This document shows, piece by piece, positions 1 to 13,738 of a stretch of DNA of 34,855 bases (position 1 is its first letter; every line of letters begins with the position of its first letter). The position numbers and the translations under genes were made by a program. The notes below the pieces were generated by a model. It made no database searches, had not been told where the DNA came from, and saw only the letters and a program-made list of their open reading frames with translations. Source of the DNA: Rickettsiaceae bacterium (GTDB lineage Bacteria > Pseudomonadota > Alphaproteobacteria > Rickettsiales > UBA6187). The DNA is taken from positions 1 through 34,855 of the forward strand of contig JAJONM010000013.1 of the NCBI GenBank assembly GCA_021323415.1. Direction: 5' to 3'.

Positions 1-97
<97 letters not shown>

Positions 98-128
98 TAC
101 TGTTGGTTTGGGAGACCAATTGTTGTCG

Positions 129-251
129 TTAGCGAATATAATTGGGTGGTTAGACGAGGAGTTGAGGGGGAATAAAATTTTAGCGTAGAAAACTACGTGA
201 ATTTTATGAGGCCGAAAGCGACGAAGTATGAGCATCAAGTAGATTCGCTAA
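129..251. repeat. Nested inverted repeat between tuf and tRNA-Trp
   Basis: The spacer between tuf and the tRNA contains an outer 9-bp inverted repeat (TTAGCGAAT at 129-137, ATTCGCTAA at 243-251). Inside it is a hairpin at 172-207 made of ATAAAATT and CGTAG blocks around an AAAA loop, with a small bulge. No poly-T tract follows, so it is not a standard terminator. It could be a decayed palindromic repeat or an RNA processing structure for the tuf–tRNA transcript; the sequence does not decide. Confidence 0.45.
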
Positions 252-256
252 AGTTT

Positions 257-332
257 AGGAGCGTAGCTCAATTGGTAGAGCACCGGTCTCCAAAACCGGG
301 GGTTGGGGGTTCGATTCCTCTCGCTCCTGCCA
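257..332 (+). tRNA. trnW: tRNA-Trp (anticodon CCA)
   Basis: A full cloverleaf can be folded. The acceptor stem is AGGAGCG with CGCTCCT, the D arm contains AGCTCAATTGGTAGAGC, and the anticodon stem CCGGT/ACCGG encloses the loop CTCCAAA with anticodon CCA at 290-292. The T arm contains GGTTCGATTCC. The discriminator base is G (329) and the 3' CCA is encoded (330-332). A tryptophan tRNA between tuf and secE is a widely conserved bacterial arrangement. Confidence 0.98.
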
Positions 333-363
333 CTACTTAAGGTATTGTTAGGAGAGTAATATT

Positions 364-555
364 TTGGCGAGTGTAGGGATTGCAGAGTTTATAAGGCAAG
401 TGCGTCAGGAAGCTGCAAAAGTAACCTGGAGCTCGCGTAAAGAGACTATTACCTCTACTATTATTGTGTTGGTAATGGTTTTTATAGCTTCACTGTTTTT
501 CTTAGCAGTAGATAGCGTGTTATTTTATGCCACACAGGCTATTATGGGTTTTTAG
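364..555 (+). CDS. secE: Preprotein translocase subunit SecE
   Basis: This 63-residue protein has an N-terminal amphipathic stretch with the family signature around residues 9-24 (FIRQVRQEAAKVTWSS) and one membrane segment around residues 29-56. That is the short, single-span SecE form typical of alphaproteobacteria. SecE clamps SecY in the inner-membrane protein-export channel. The start is TTG, chosen because AGGAGAG lies seven bases upstream (350-356) and the conserved domain begins immediately after. The stop overlaps the ribosome binding site of nusG, 11 bases upstream of the nusG start, so the two genes are probably cotranscribed and translationally coupled. Confidence 0.95.
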   Translation: MASVGIAEFIRQVRQEAAKVTWSSRKETITSTIIVLVMVFIASLFFLAVDSVLFYATQAIMGF

Positions 556-566
556 GAGTGTAGTTC

Positions 567-1097
567 GTGAGTTATAATTGGTATATAGTGCAGGCTCATT
601 CTGGCTTTGAAAAGAAGGTTGCTCAGTCAATTGCTGAAAGGGCGGAAAAGGCAAGCATTTCCAGCGCTTTTGAGGAAATAGTTGTTCCGACTGAAGGTGT
701 TGTAGAGGTAAAAAAAGGACGCAAGGTAAGTACCGAGCGTAAGTTTTTTCCTGGCTATGTAATGGTCAAAATGGAAATGAGCGATAAAGCGTGGCATTTG
801 GTAAAAACTATACCAAAGGTGACGGGATTTTTAGGCGGTGCTGGTAAACCTCAGCCAATTTCTTCAGCAGAAGCTGATCGTATTTTGCGCCAGGTAGAAG
901 AAGGTATAGAAAAACCGAAGCACACAGTTGCGTTTGAAAATGGTGAGTCGGTGAGAATTAATGATGGTCCTTTTGAATCATTCGTTGGTGTTGTTGAAGA
1001 TGTTGATGAAGAAAAAGGAACTTTAAAAATTTCTGTTTCGATATTTGGGCGTACAACGCCAGTTGAGCTGGAATTTGCGCAAGTTGAAAAAGTATAA
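567..1097 (+). CDS. nusG: Transcription termination/antitermination factor NusG
   Basis: The product has 176 residues. The N-terminal NGN domain (about 4-110) includes WYIVQAHSGFEKKVA and the FFPGYVMVKMEM strand-helix region that contacts the RNA polymerase clamp. The C-terminal KOW domain (about 125-176) contains VRINDGPFESFVGVVEDVD. NusG rides on elongating polymerase, suppresses pausing, and links it to Rho or to ribosomal protein S10. The start is GTG, with AGGAG (554-558) upstream overlapping the secE stop. Length and neighbours are those expected for the family. Nothing unusual is seen. Confidence 0.97.
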   Translation: MSYNWYIVQAHSGFEKKVAQSIAERAEKASISSAFEEIVVPTEGVVEVKKGRKVSTERKFFPGYVMVKMEMSDKAWHLVKTIPKVTGFLGGAGKPQPISSAEADRILRQVEEGIEKPKHTVAFENGESVRINDGPFESFVGVVEDVDEEKGTLKISVSIFGRTTPVELEFAQVEKV

Positions 1098-1120
1098 TTG
1101 ATTGTAAGGGAAGTAACTAA

Positions 1121-1561
1121 ATGGCTAAAAAAATAACTGGTTATATAAAACTGCAAGTGCCTGCCGGTGCTGCTAACCCATCACCGCCAGTAGGTCCAGC
1201 TTTGGGACAAAAGGGTGTAAATATTATGGAATTCTGTAAGGCGTTTAACGCTGCAACTGTTGAGCAACAGAAAAAATTCCCTGGTATGAAGTTGCCTGTG
1301 GTTATAACGGTATTTGCTGATCGTAGCTTTGAATTTGTTACTAAGTTGCCACCTGCATCACAGTTATTGAAAAAAGCAGCGAACCTAAAATCAGGTTCTA
1401 CAGCTCCGGGCACTAAGCGTGTTGGTAAGCTGAAGAAAAGCCAGATAAAAGAAATTGCTGAGATGAAAATAAAAGATATGAATGCCAATACTATAGAAGC
1501 AGCTACACAGATGCTTGTAGGTACGGCTTTATCAATTGGTATTGAAGTTGTGGAAGGTTAA
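1121..1561 (+). CDS. rplK: 50S ribosomal protein L11
   Basis: The product has 146 residues and shows the L11 landmarks: an N-terminal domain with [22 protein letters not shown] (about residues 24-45) and a C-terminal 23S rRNA-binding domain from about residue 70, including [21 protein letters not shown]11 sits at the GTPase-associated centre of the large subunit and is the site of thiostrepton action. The ATG start follows a weak AAGGGAAG sequence. Two bases separate its stop from the rplA start, consistent with the standard rplKA translational unit. Confidence 0.98.
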   Translation: MAKKITGYIKLQVPAGAANPSPPVGPALGQKGVNIMEFCKAFNAATVEQQKKFPGMKLPVVITVFADRSFEFVTKLPPASQLLKKAANLKSGSTAPGTKRVGKLKKSQIKEIAEMKIKDMNANTIEAATQMLVGTALSIGIEVVEG

Positions 1562-1563
1562 AA

Positions 1564-2268
1564 ATGGCTAAACTAGGAAAAAGATTAGAAGCTGCAAATA
1601 AAAAAGTTGATTCTACTAAGCTATATGCTTTGAAGGATGCTGTGCCTGCATTAAAAGATACAGCAAAAGCAAAGTTTGATGAGACAGTTGATATAGTGAT
1701 GAACCTTGGCGTTGATCCTAAGCATGCTGACCAGATGGTTAGGGGCACTGTTGTGCTGCCAAACGGAACGGGTAAAGATGTTCGTGTTGTAGTGTTCGCT
1801 AAGGGTGCTAAAGCTGAAGAAGCTAAAAAAGCTGGTGCTGATATAGTAGGCGATGACGAGCTGGTAGAAGAAGTAAAGAATGGTAGAATGGATTTTGACC
1901 GTTGTATCGCTACTCCTGATATGATGGTTAAGGTTGGTGGATTAGGTCGTGTACTGGGTCCGCGTGGTTTGATGCCAAACCCTAAACTTGGAACTGTAAC
2001 TATGGATATTGCTGCGGCTGTGAAAGCAGTAAAAGGCGGCCAGGTTGAGTTTAAAGTGGAGAAAACTGGTATTATTCATGCTGGAATTGGTAAGGCGAGC
2101 TTTAACGAAGCTGCTATTAAAGAAAACATTAAAGCTTTCTTTAACGCTGTAAGCCAGGCTAAACCAAGTGGCGCAAAAGGAACTTACATAAAGAAAGTTG
2201 CTATAAGCTCTACTATGGGACCTTCTATAAAGCTGGATATTCCGAGTGTTAATGAGGAAGCTGCATAA
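1564..2268 (+). CDS. rplA: 50S ribosomal protein L1
   Basis: The product has 234 residues. The family signature runs through the middle, with [20 protein letters not shown] around residues 125-146, followed by [22 protein letters not shown]1 binds helix 76-78 of 23S rRNA and forms the mobile stalk at the tRNA exit site. In many bacteria it also represses its own rplKA mRNA; no obvious rRNA-mimic leader is visible in the short spacer before rplK, so feedback here is unproven. Usual length and position. Confidence 0.98.
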   Translation: MAKLGKRLEAANKKVDSTKLYALKDAVPALKDTAKAKFDETVDIVMNLGVDPKHADQMVRGTVVLPNGTGKDVRVVVFAKGAKAEEAKKAGADIVGDDELVEEVKNGRMDFDRCIATPDMMVKVGGLGRVLGPRGLMPNPKLGTVTMDIAAAVKAVKGGQVEFKVEKTGIIHAGIGKASFNEAAIKENIKAFFNAVSQAKPSGAKGTYIKKVAISSTMGPSIKLDIPSVNEEAA

Positions 2269-2291
2269 TTTTGTTGTATTGGAGAAAATAA

Positions 2292-2801
2292 GTGGACAGA
2301 TTAGCGAAAAAAAATACAGTTGCGGCAATGCAGGGTGATTTCTCTGAAGCTAAGACTGTTGTAGTTACTCACTACGCAGGAATGACTGTACAAGAGGTTA
2401 CAGAGCTGCGCAAAAAGATGAATGGTCTTGGCGCTGGCTTTAGGGTTACAAAAAATAGACTGGCTAAATTAGCTGTTACAGGCACACAATATGACCACCT
2501 TAAGGGTATGTTTGTTGGGCCAACTGCAGTTGCTTTTTCGGATGATCCGGTAGCTGCAGCAAAGGGTGTTGTAGAATTTGCGAAGAATAACCCGAAGCTT
2601 ATTATCATTGGCGGTGCCATTGGTGGTGAGGTTCTAAGCGTGGACAAAGTTACGTCACTCGCTAAGTTACCTTCGTTAGATGAATTGCGCGCGAAAATCG
2701 TTGGTATGATAAATACCCCAGCTACACGTATAGCTGGCGTTGTTCAGGCTCCTGCCGGACAAATAGCGAGAGTACTTAATGCTCATTCGCAGCAAGGTTA
2801 A
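2292..2801 (+). CDS. rplJ: 50S ribosomal protein L10
   Basis: The product has 169 residues. The N-terminal rRNA-binding domain includes VVVTHYAGMTVQEVTELRKKM (about residues 23-43) and VTKNRLAKLA; the C-terminal helix after residue 130 would carry the L7/L12 dimers. The start is GTG, preceded by GGAGAAAA. The gap from rplA is only 23 bases, so the long structured L10 leader that mediates autoregulation in enterobacteria has no room here. The gene probably relies on readthrough from rplKA. The C terminus is Gln/Ser-rich (HSQQG), which is ordinary. Confidence 0.97.
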   Translation: MDRLAKKNTVAAMQGDFSEAKTVVVTHYAGMTVQEVTELRKKMNGLGAGFRVTKNRLAKLAVTGTQYDHLKGMFVGPTAVAFSDDPVAAAKGVVEFAKNNPKLIIIGGAIGGEVLSVDKVTSLAKLPSLDELRAKIVGMINTPATRIAGVVQAPAGQIARVLNAHSQQG

Positions 2802-2849
2802 CCCAAACTAAACTTAATTTTTAATTTAATATTTTACGGGGATGTAAAA

Positions 2850-3224
2850 ATGGCTGATTTAGCAAAAATAGTTGACGAACTTTCGGCTCTGACGGTGTTA
2901 GAAGCTGCTGAGCTTTCAAAGCTTTTAGAAGAAAAATGGGGCGTTTCTGCTGCTGCTCCTGTAGCTGTAGCTGCCGCTGCTGGTGGAGCTGCTGCTCCTG
3001 CTGCTGCTGAGCAAACAGAATTTAATGTAATTCTGAAAGCTGCTGGCGAGAAAAAAATCAACGTTATTAAAGTTGTAAGAGAGATCACTGGTCTTGGTTT
3101 GAAAGAAGCTAAAGATCTAGTTGAAGGCGCTCCAAAACCTGTGAAAGAAGCTGTTTCTAAAGCTGACGCTGAAGAAATAAAGAAAAAGCTTGAAGCAGAA
3201 GGTGCTGCTGTAGAAGTAAAATAA
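2850..3224 (+). CDS. rplL: 50S ribosomal protein L7/L12
   Basis: The 124-residue product has the usual three parts: an N-terminal dimerisation domain (1-32), an Ala/Gly/Pro-rich flexible hinge (about 33-53), and a C-terminal domain starting at [20 protein letters not shown] with [20 protein letters not shown], which recruits translational GTPases. The ATG is preceded by GGGGA. It lies 48 bases after rplJ. The hinge is repetitive GCT/GCTGCT sequence, as expected from alanine runs. It is followed by a structured spacer before rpoB that may tune the ribosomal-protein to polymerase ratio. Confidence 0.98.
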   Translation: MADLAKIVDELSALTVLEAAELSKLLEEKWGVSAAAPVAVAAAAGGAAAPAAAEQTEFNVILKAAGEKKINVIKVVREITGLGLKEAKDLVEGAPKPVKEAVSKADAEEIKKKLEAEGAAVEVK

Positions 3225-3261
3225 TTCTACTTATTAACTTAGTAGTACGCACATTATACAT

Positions 3262-3330
3262 GAGGCGCGAAGTTATCTTCGTGCCTCGTATTTGTGTTTT
3301 AAGATAGCTGTTGATACATTAGTTATCTTC
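3262..3330 (+). promoter_or_regulatory. Candidate attenuator with competing hairpins before rpoB
   Basis: The rplL–rpoB spacer holds an 11-bp hairpin with one G·U pair (3262-3272 and 3277-3287, loop TTAT), followed by a loosely T-rich stretch. A second hairpin pairs AAGATAGCT (3301-3309) with AGTTATCTT (3321-3329). The ten bases AGTTATCTTC occur twice, at 3271-3280 in hairpin 1 and at 3321-3330, so the 3301-3309 segment can pair with either. The two folds are mutually exclusive on one side. Escherichia coli is known to have a partial terminator and processing site in the same spacer; the mechanism here is inferred only from base pairing. Confidence 0.5.
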
Positions 3331-3366
3331 CAGAGTAATACACAACTTTATTTTCGGGGAACGGCC

Positions 3367-6300
3367 TTGTCATACTCATTTACAGATCGTAAACGTATTC
3401 GTAAAAGCTTTGGTAAAATTGATTCAGTGGCGGAAATTCCAAACCTTATTCATATCCAGAGTAAGTCATACGAATCTTTCTTGCAGATGAATGTGCCTGC
3501 AGACAAACGTCAGGATGTAGGTCTACAAGCTGCGCTCGCTTCTGTATTTCCTATCAGCGATTTGCTTGATACCGCAACTCTAGAGTTCATATCATATTCT
3601 TTTGATAAGCCTAAATATGATGTGGAAGAGTGCAGACAACGCGGAATTAACTTCTCGGCGCCACTTAAGGTTACACTCCGTCTTATTGTTTGGGATGTTG
3701 ACGCAGACACTGGCGCGCGCGAAATAAAAGGCATTAAAGAGCAGGACGTATACATGGGTGATATTCCGCTCATGACTGCTAACGGTACTTTTATTATTAA
3801 CGGTACTGAGAGAGTTATTGTTTCCCAGATGCACCGTTCACCTGGTGTATTCTTTGACCATGATAAAGGTAAAACTCATAGCTCTGGTAAATATTTATAT
3901 TCTGCAAGAATTATCCCTTACCGTGGTTCATGGCTTGATTTCGAGTTTGATGCGAAGGATTTGGTGTTCTTCCGTATTGACCGCCGTAGAAAGATACTTG
4001 TTTCTACATTGCTCCGTGCTATTGGCATGGATAAGAAAGGTATACTGGATACTTTCTATAAAAAAGAAGAGTGCAAAAAACTTAAAAAAGGTTGGTCTAT
4101 CAATTTCCATCCTGAGAAGTTTAAAGGGCTTAAGTTATATAAAGACCTGATTGATGCGGCTTCTGGTAAAGTTGTTGCTGAGACTGGCACTAAAATGAAT
4201 CAGCGTACTATTAAAAAGCTGATTGAAGATGGCCTGAAAGAGCAGTTGATCGAATCTGAAGATCTGGTAGGCAGATATGTTGCGGAAGATATTACAGATA
4301 AGAAAACCGGTGAAGTTTATTTATCAATCGGTGATGAATTAACTACTGATAATGTTAAGGTTATTGAAGACCTTGGTATTAAAGAAATATCGGTTTTAGC
4401 AGTTGATGGTGGTTCTGCTGCTGCATACATTCGCAATAGCCTTGTGCTAGATAAGAACGTAAGCTTTGAAGATGCATTAATGGATATTTACAAAGTTATG
4501 CGTCCTGGTGAACCAACTACTGTTGAAGCGGCTGAAGAAATGTTCAAAAGCCTGTTCTTTGATGCGGAAAGATATGACTTATCTCCAGTTGGCCGTGTGA
4601 AATTAAATGCGCGCCTTGGCCTGGAGACTCCTGAAGAAGTTGGTGTTCTTACAAAAGAAGATGTCATTTCTATTATTAAAACTTTCGTTGATATCAGGGA
4701 CGGGCGTGGTGAAGTTGATGATATTGACCACTTAGGTAATAGAAGGGTGCGTTCAGTTGGTGAGCTTATGGAAAACCAATTCCGTATTGGTTTGGTGCGT
4801 ATGGAGCGTGCTATTATTGAGCGTATGGGAGCGGTTGAGATTGATACTGTTATGCCGCATGATTTGGTTAATGCCAAACTATTGGTAGCAGTACTTCGTG
4901 AATTCTTTGGTTCTTCACAGCTTTCACAGTTTATGGACCAAACTAACCCGCTTGCTGAAATTACCCATAAACGTAGACTTTCAGCCTTAGGGCCTGGTGG
5001 TCTGACCCGTGACCGCGCAGGATTTGAGGTGCGTGACGTACATACAACTCACTATGGAAGGATTTGCCCGATTGAAACTCCTGAGGGACCAAACATCGGA
5101 TTGATCAACAGCCTTGCTACATTTGCAAATATTAATAAATATGGCTTTATTGAGAGCCCATACCGCAAAGTAGTAAACGGTAAAGTAACGAATGAAGTAG
5201 TTTACCTTTCGGCGATTGAAGAGGGTAAATATGTTATTGCCCAGTCGAACGCTGAACTGACTAAAGAAAACGCGTTTGCTAATGATTTAGTAAGCTGCCG
5301 TAAGGACGGTGAGTTCATTATGGCAAACCCTAATGATATCCACTTTATCGACGTATCTCCGATGCAGGTGGTGTCCGTTGCGGCATCTCTAATTCCATTC
5401 CTGGAAAATGACGATGCGAACCGTGCACTCATGGGATCAAACATGCAACGCCAGGCAGTTCCACTACTTCGCAATGATGCGCCGTTAGTTGGTACTGGTA
5501 TTGAAGGTATTGTTGCGGTTGATTCTGGTGTGACTGTTGTTGCAAAAAGAGATGGTGTGGTAGACCAGGTTAGCGCTAACCGTATAGTGGTGCGTTCTTC
5601 TGAAGAGGGCGATAAGAGTTCTCCAGGTGTAGATATTTATAACCTGCTAAAATACCAGCGTACAAACCAGAACACATCTATTAACCAAAAACCTATTGTG
5701 AAAAAAGGTGATGTGGTGAAAAAAGGTGATGTGATAGCGGATGGTCCAAGTACAGATTTAGGCGAGCTAGCTCTTGGCCGTAACGTGCTGGTGGCATTCA
5801 TGCCGTGGAATGGTTATAACTTTGAGGACTCAATCCTGATTTCTGAGCGTATTGTAAAAGATGACGTTTTCACATCAGTACATATTGACCAGTTTGAAGT
5901 GGTAGCGCGTGATACGCGTATCGGACCTGAGGAAATCACTCGTGATATTCCAAACGTTGGTGAAGAAAACCTAAAACACCTGGACGAGATCGGTATGGTT
6001 CACGTGGGGGCAGAAGTTTCTCCTGGGGATATTCTGGTTGGTAAAGTTACACCAAAGAGCGAGTCGCCAATGACTCCGGAAGAAAAATTGCTACGTGCAA
6101 TATTTGGTGAAAAAGCGGCTGATGTGCGTGATTCATCACTTCGCGTTCCACCGGGAGTTGGTGGTACTGTAGTTGAGGTGCGTGTATTCTCAAGGCGTGG
6201 TATTGAGAAAGACGAGCGCGCTCTTTCGATTGAGCAACAAGAAGTAGAGCGTCTGGCGAAAGACCGCGATGACGAACTTGCTATTGTTGAAAACCATATT

Positions 6301-7488
6301 TATGGACGCTTACGTGATATACTAATTGGTGCTGAGGCAACTGATGGTCCTACGGGCTTTAAAGCTGGCAAGGTTACTGAGGAAGCGTATAGCAAATATA
6401 GCAGAAAACAATTATGGCAGTTTGTTCCGAAGGACAGCAAAGCTATGGATGAAATCGAGCTACTCAAAAAGCAGCTTGATGAAGTTACGAAAGATTCGCA
6501 AGAACGCTTTAATAACAAAGTAGAAAAGCTACAAAGTGGTGATGACTTGCCACAAGGTGCTTTAAAAGTGGTTAAAGTATTCGTTGCGGTTAAACGTAAA
6601 TTACAGCCTGGTGATAAGATGGCTGGTCGTCACGGAAATAAAGGGGTTATTTCCCGTATCCTTCCGGCAGAAGATATGCCTTACCTGGAAGATGGTACTC
6701 CGGTTGACATAGTTCTTAACCCGCTTGGTGTACCTTCACGTATGAACGTGGGGCAGATCCTTGAGACTCACTTAGGTTGGGCTTCGGCGCGTCTTGGTAA
6801 GCAAATTGCGGAAGTTGTAGATGGTTTCTACAATAAAGAAACTTCGCTTGAAGATTTGCGTAAACAAATCAACGATGCTTACAAAGATCCGAAGATTGCT
6901 AAAGAAGTTGCCAAGATGAATGAGAAGGAGTTGTTAGAACTGGCTGATAACCTGCGTAAAGGTATTCCTTACGCAACACCAGTATTCGATGGTGCGAAAG
7001 AGGCCGATATCGTTGAAGCTTTAGAGCGTTCTGGTGCTAATAGCAGTGGTCAGGTTACGCTTTATGATGGACGTACTGGTGAAAGGTTTGATAGGGATGT
7101 AACAGTTGGTTATATTTACATGTTGAAGCTACATCACCTGGTAGATGATAAGATTCACGCCCGTTCTATCGGACCTTACTCTCTGGTTACGCAACAGCCG
7201 CTTGGTGGTAAATCGCACTTTGGTGGTCAGCGTTTCGGGGAGATGGAATGTTGGGCGTTGCAAGCTTACGGATCTTCTTATACCCTGCAAGAAATGCTGA
7301 CTGTTAAGTCGGACGATGTTGCGGGACGTATTAAGATGTACGAGTCTATGGTAAGAGGTGATAATAACTTTGAGTCAGGCATACCTGAGTCATTCCACGT
7401 TATGGTAAAAGAGCTTCGTTCTCTATGCTTAAACGTAGCACTTGAGCAAAGTGAAGAATTGCCTGATACTGAAGTTATTGCTGCTTAA
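3367..7488 (+). CDS. rpoB: RNA polymerase beta subunit RpoB
   Basis: The product is 1,373 residues from a TTG start chosen because GGGGA (3356-3360) sits six bases upstream and the conserved N terminus [17 protein letters not shown] begins directly there. An upstream ATG at 3292 would add 25 unconserved residues and run through the hairpin spacer. The rifampicin-pocket region (about residues 515-545: [20 protein letters not shown], then [10 protein letters not shown]) keeps the Asp, His and Ser linked to rifampicin sensitivity. The catalytic-side [15 protein letters not shown] block and the C-terminal [17 protein letters not shown] block are intact. It is the core subunit that, with beta', forms the active site of transcription. 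Confidence 0.97.
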   Translation: MSYSFTDRKRIRKSFGKIDSVAEIPNLIHIQSKSYESFLQMNVPADKRQDVGLQAALASVFPISDLLDTATLEFISYSFDKPKYDVEECRQRGINFSAPLKVTLRLIVWDVDADTGAREIKGIKEQDVYMGDIPLMTANGTFIINGTERVIVSQMHRSPGVFFDHDKGKTHSSGKYLYSARIIPYRGSWLDFEFDAKDLVFFRIDRRRKILVSTLLRAIGMDKKGILDTFYKKEECKKLKKGWSINFHPEKFKGLKLYKDLIDAASGKVVAETGTKMNQRTIKKLIEDGLKEQLIESEDLVGRYVAEDITDKKTGEVYLSIGDELTTDNVKVIEDLGIKEISVLAVDGGSAAAYIRNSLVLDKNVSFEDALMDIYKVMRPGEPTTVEAAEEMFKSLFFDAERYDLSPVGRVKLNARLGLETPEEVGVLTKEDVISIIKTFVDIRDGRGEVDDIDHLGNRRVRSVGELMENQFRIGLVRMERAIIERMGAVEIDTVMPHDLVNAKLLVAVLREFFGSSQLSQFMDQTNPLAEITHKRRLSALGPGGLTRDRAGFEVRDVHTTHYGRICPIETPEGPNIGLINSLATFANINKYGFIESPYRKVVNGKVTNEVVYLSAIEEGKYVIAQSNAELTKENAFANDLVSCRKDGEFIMANPNDIHFIDVSPMQVVSVAASLIPFLENDDANRALMGSNMQRQAVPLLRNDAPLVGTGIEGIVAVDSGVTVVAKRDGVVDQVSANRIVVRSSEEGDKSSPGVDIYNLLKYQRTNQNTSINQKPIVKKGDVVKKGDVIADGPSTDLGELALGRNVLVAFMPWNGYNFEDSILISERIVKDDVFTSVHIDQFEVVARDTRIGPEEITRDIPNVGEENLKHLDEIGMVHVGAEVSPGDILVGKVTPKSESPMTPEEKLLRAIFGEKAADVRDSSLRVPPGVGGTVVEVRVFSRRGIEKDERALSIEQQEVERLAKDRDDELAIVENHIYGRLRDILIGAEATDGPTGFKAGKVTEEAYSKYSRKQLWQFVPKDSKAMDEIELLKKQLDEVTKDSQERFNNKVEKLQSGDDLPQGALKVVKVFVAVKRKLQPGDKMAGRHGNKGVISRILPAEDMPYLEDGTPVDIVLNPLGVPSRMNVGQILETHLGWASARLGKQIAEVVDGFYNKETSLEDLRKQINDAYKDPKIAKEVAKMNEKELLELADNLRKGIPYATPVFDGAKEADIVEALERSGANSSGQVTLYDGRTGERFDRDVTVGYIYMLKLHHLVDDKIHARSIGPYSLVTQQPLGGKSHFGGQRFGEMECWALQAYGSSYTLQEMLTVKSDDVAGRIKMYESMVRGDNNFESGIPESFHVMVKELRSLCLNVALEQSEELPDTEVIAA

Positions 7489-7509
7489 TTTTAAATCCTT
7501 ATAAAATCC

Positions 7510-7532
7510 ATGTGCGGGCTAGTCCCGCACAT
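7510..7532 (+). promoter_or_regulatory. Perfect hairpin in the rpoB–rpoC spacer
   Basis: ATGTGCGGG (7510-7518) and CCCGCACAT (7524-7532) form a perfect 9-bp stem with a 5-base loop, 26 bases before the rpoC ATG. No T-run follows, so termination is unlikely. It may protect or process the mRNA between the two polymerase genes, or it may be a small palindromic repeat. Confidence 0.55.
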
Positions 7533-7554
7533 AACAATGGTTAAATGGAGATAG

Positions 7555-11793
<4,239 letters not shown>

Positions 11794-11813
11794 TTAAAGC
11801 AATTATGATTAAT

Positions 11814-11848
11814 AAAAACACCCCGGATAATTTCCGGGGTGTTTTTTT
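11814..11848 (+). terminator. Rho-independent terminator of the rpoBC transcript
   Basis: AACACCCCGGA and TCCGGGGTGTT form a perfect 11-bp GC-rich stem around TAATT, followed by seven T residues in total with the stem end (11842-11848). The A-run ahead of the stem also makes it usable from the opposite strand. It lies 20 bases after the rpoC stop. Confidence 0.95.
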
Positions 11849-11975
11849 ATTTGTTAGGCGCTTAGGCTAATGCATACTTACGTAGTAATTTAGAAAACAT
11901 TTGAAATGCCTGGTTGTAAATTAAGATTATACTGGCTAATCTATATTAATAACCTAATAACTAACTATAGAGCGT

Positions 11976-13736
11976 ATGTCCTTGCGTAATAAAATAGTAT
12001 TAGCATGTATTGTGCTTGCACTGGCGCTAGGTGGTAAGGTTTGGGCAACGCCTGAGGAAGCCAAGGCAGTTCCTGAATTAAATTATAAATTAGTTGGTGA
12101 TTATGTTTCGGGCGGATATGCCTTACGCAATGACGATACCCAAAAAGCTGCCTCAATATTTGCAAAAGGGCTAAAAAAAGACCCTGATAGCGCCATAATG
12201 CTAAAAGGCAATTATTTAGCATTATTGAAACTAGGGAAAATTAACAGGTCAGTAGATTCAGCGAGAAAATATCTTGAGCAGGGGAAGATTGATCCTGTTA
12301 TGGCCATATTACTTTCTGCTCATGAAATAAATAATAAAGAGTACGCAAGGGCTAAGGCTGTTTTAGACAGGCTTGATAAGGCGTATGAGCTAGGGATCGC
12401 TTCAAGTGTTGGAATGGTTATAGTGCCGTTTTTGAAGGCATGGGCACTGGCAGGTCAGGGTAAATTTGATCAGGCTTACGAATATCAGGAAAGTGCGATG
12501 GGTAATAATAGGGCGCCATCACTTTTTATGTATTACCAGAATGCTATGATGAAGGATATTGCCGGCCATACGGATGAAGCAGATGATAGCTATTCGCACC
12601 TGGTAAAAAATGGCATAATTATCCCTTATCATTTTGCGAAATCTGCAGGTAACTTTTATGAACGCATGGGTAGGCCTGAGCAAGCTTTAGCTATATATGA
12701 AAAATACCGAGCCCAACCACCACAGCTGGCGCATTTTATTGCTAAAATTGAGGCAATTAAGGATGGCGAGGCTACAACTAAAAGAGTTATTCCTGATGCC
12801 AGGGTAGCTTATTCAGAAGTTCTAAAAGAATCGGTTAGGATTTTATTTAATAGCGGCTTTTATGAAGATGGGCTGATATATTTGCGCCTGGTGTTGTTTA
12901 TCAACCCTGAGGACGAAGAGTCTAATATGCTACTTGCTTCTTACTATGAACGTAAGGGTGAGTTTAAAAAGGCGATTGATTTATATAAGCGTATAAAAAG
13001 GGATTCTGACTTCTTCATAACCAGCAGGATAGGGATAGCGGATGATTTATATAGCGATGGTAAAAAGAGGAAAGCAGTAAGGGAATTACTTAAAATTATA
13101 GGAGAAGAGCAATCTTCAAATATTGTGCTGCTTACGCTTGCTGATTTACTGCGCAAGGATATGAAGTTTGAACGGGCAGCCGCGGTATATAGCAGGATTA
13201 TCAATGCAGCAGGGAAGCCTGAGGTTAAGCACTGGCCAATATTCTTTGCGCGTGGCATATGCTACGAAAGGGCAGGGCAGTGGAATAAGGCAGAAGTTGA
13301 TTTGCTGAAAGCCTTAGAGCTACGCCCTGACCAGCCGGAGATACTTAATTATTTGGGCTATAGCTGGATAGATAGGGATAAGAACCTGGACGATGCTAAA
13401 AATATGGTAGCAAAGGCGGTGAAGGCAAGGCCAACAGATGCACAGATAATAGATAGTATGGGCTGGGCATTATTTAAAACTAAGGATTATACTACAGCAT
13501 CAAGATTCTTAGAAAGGGCGGCGGAGTTAATGCCGTATGATCCGGTTATTAATGACCATTTAGGTGATGCATACTGGAAGCAGGGCAGGTATCGGGAAGC
13601 AAGGTTCCAGTGGGAGCGTGTCCTTAGATATAAAAAGGATAGTGAAGAAATTTCAGAGAAAAAGGTAAAAGAAAAATTAAAGGATGGCTTGCCGGTTACT
13701 TTTTCATTTACTGCTAATCCTGCTGTTAAAGGATAA
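11976..13736 (+). CDS. Exported tetratricopeptide-repeat protein
   Basis: The 586-residue product begins with a signal peptide (RNKIVLACIVLALALGGKVWA, cleavage likely after residue 25) and is otherwise alpha-helical with TPR repeats. The repeats are clearest between about residues 300 and 560, for example WNKAEVDLLKALELRPDQPE and YTTASRFLERAAELMPYDPV. TPR arrays are protein-interaction scaffolds, so a periplasmic or outer-membrane-associated assembly role is plausible but not shown. The stop is two bases before the ispE start, so the pair is translationally coupled; TPR proteins ahead of ispE are a recurrent alphaproteobacterial arrangement. No enzyme motif is visible. Confidence 0.88.
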   Translation: MSLRNKIVLACIVLALALGGKVWATPEEAKAVPELNYKLVGDYVSGGYALRNDDTQKAASIFAKGLKKDPDSAIMLKGNYLALLKLGKINRSVDSARKYLEQGKIDPVMAILLSAHEINNKEYARAKAVLDRLDKAYELGIASSVGMVIVPFLKAWALAGQGKFDQAYEYQESAMGNNRAPSLFMYYQNAMMKDIAGHTDEADDSYSHLVKNGIIIPYHFAKSAGNFYERMGRPEQALAIYEKYRAQPPQLAHFIAKIEAIKDGEATTKRVIPDARVAYSEVLKESVRILFNSGFYEDGLIYLRLVLFINPEDEESNMLLASYYERKGEFKKAIDLYKRIKRDSDFFITSRIGIADDLYSDGKKRKAVRELLKIIGEEQSSNIVLLTLADLLRKDMKFERAAAVYSRIINAAGKPEVKHWPIFFARGICYERAGQWNKAEVDLLKALELRPDQPEILNYLGYSWIDRDKNLDDAKNMVAKAVKARPTDAQIIDSMGWALFKTKDYTTASRFLERAAELMPYDPVINDHLGDAYWKQGRYREARFQWERVLRYKKDSEEISEKKVKEKLKDGLPVTFSFTANPAVKG

Positions 13737-13738
13737 GA

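Noticed and set aside
2269..2291. L10 autoregulatory leader before rplJ
   Set aside because: The gap to rplA is only 23 bases, too short for the known leader structure.
3292..3366. Upstream ATG that would lengthen rpoB by 25 residues
   Set aside because: The added residues match no RpoB N terminus, the stretch overlaps the structured spacer, and a GGGGA ribosome binding site serves the TTG at 3367.
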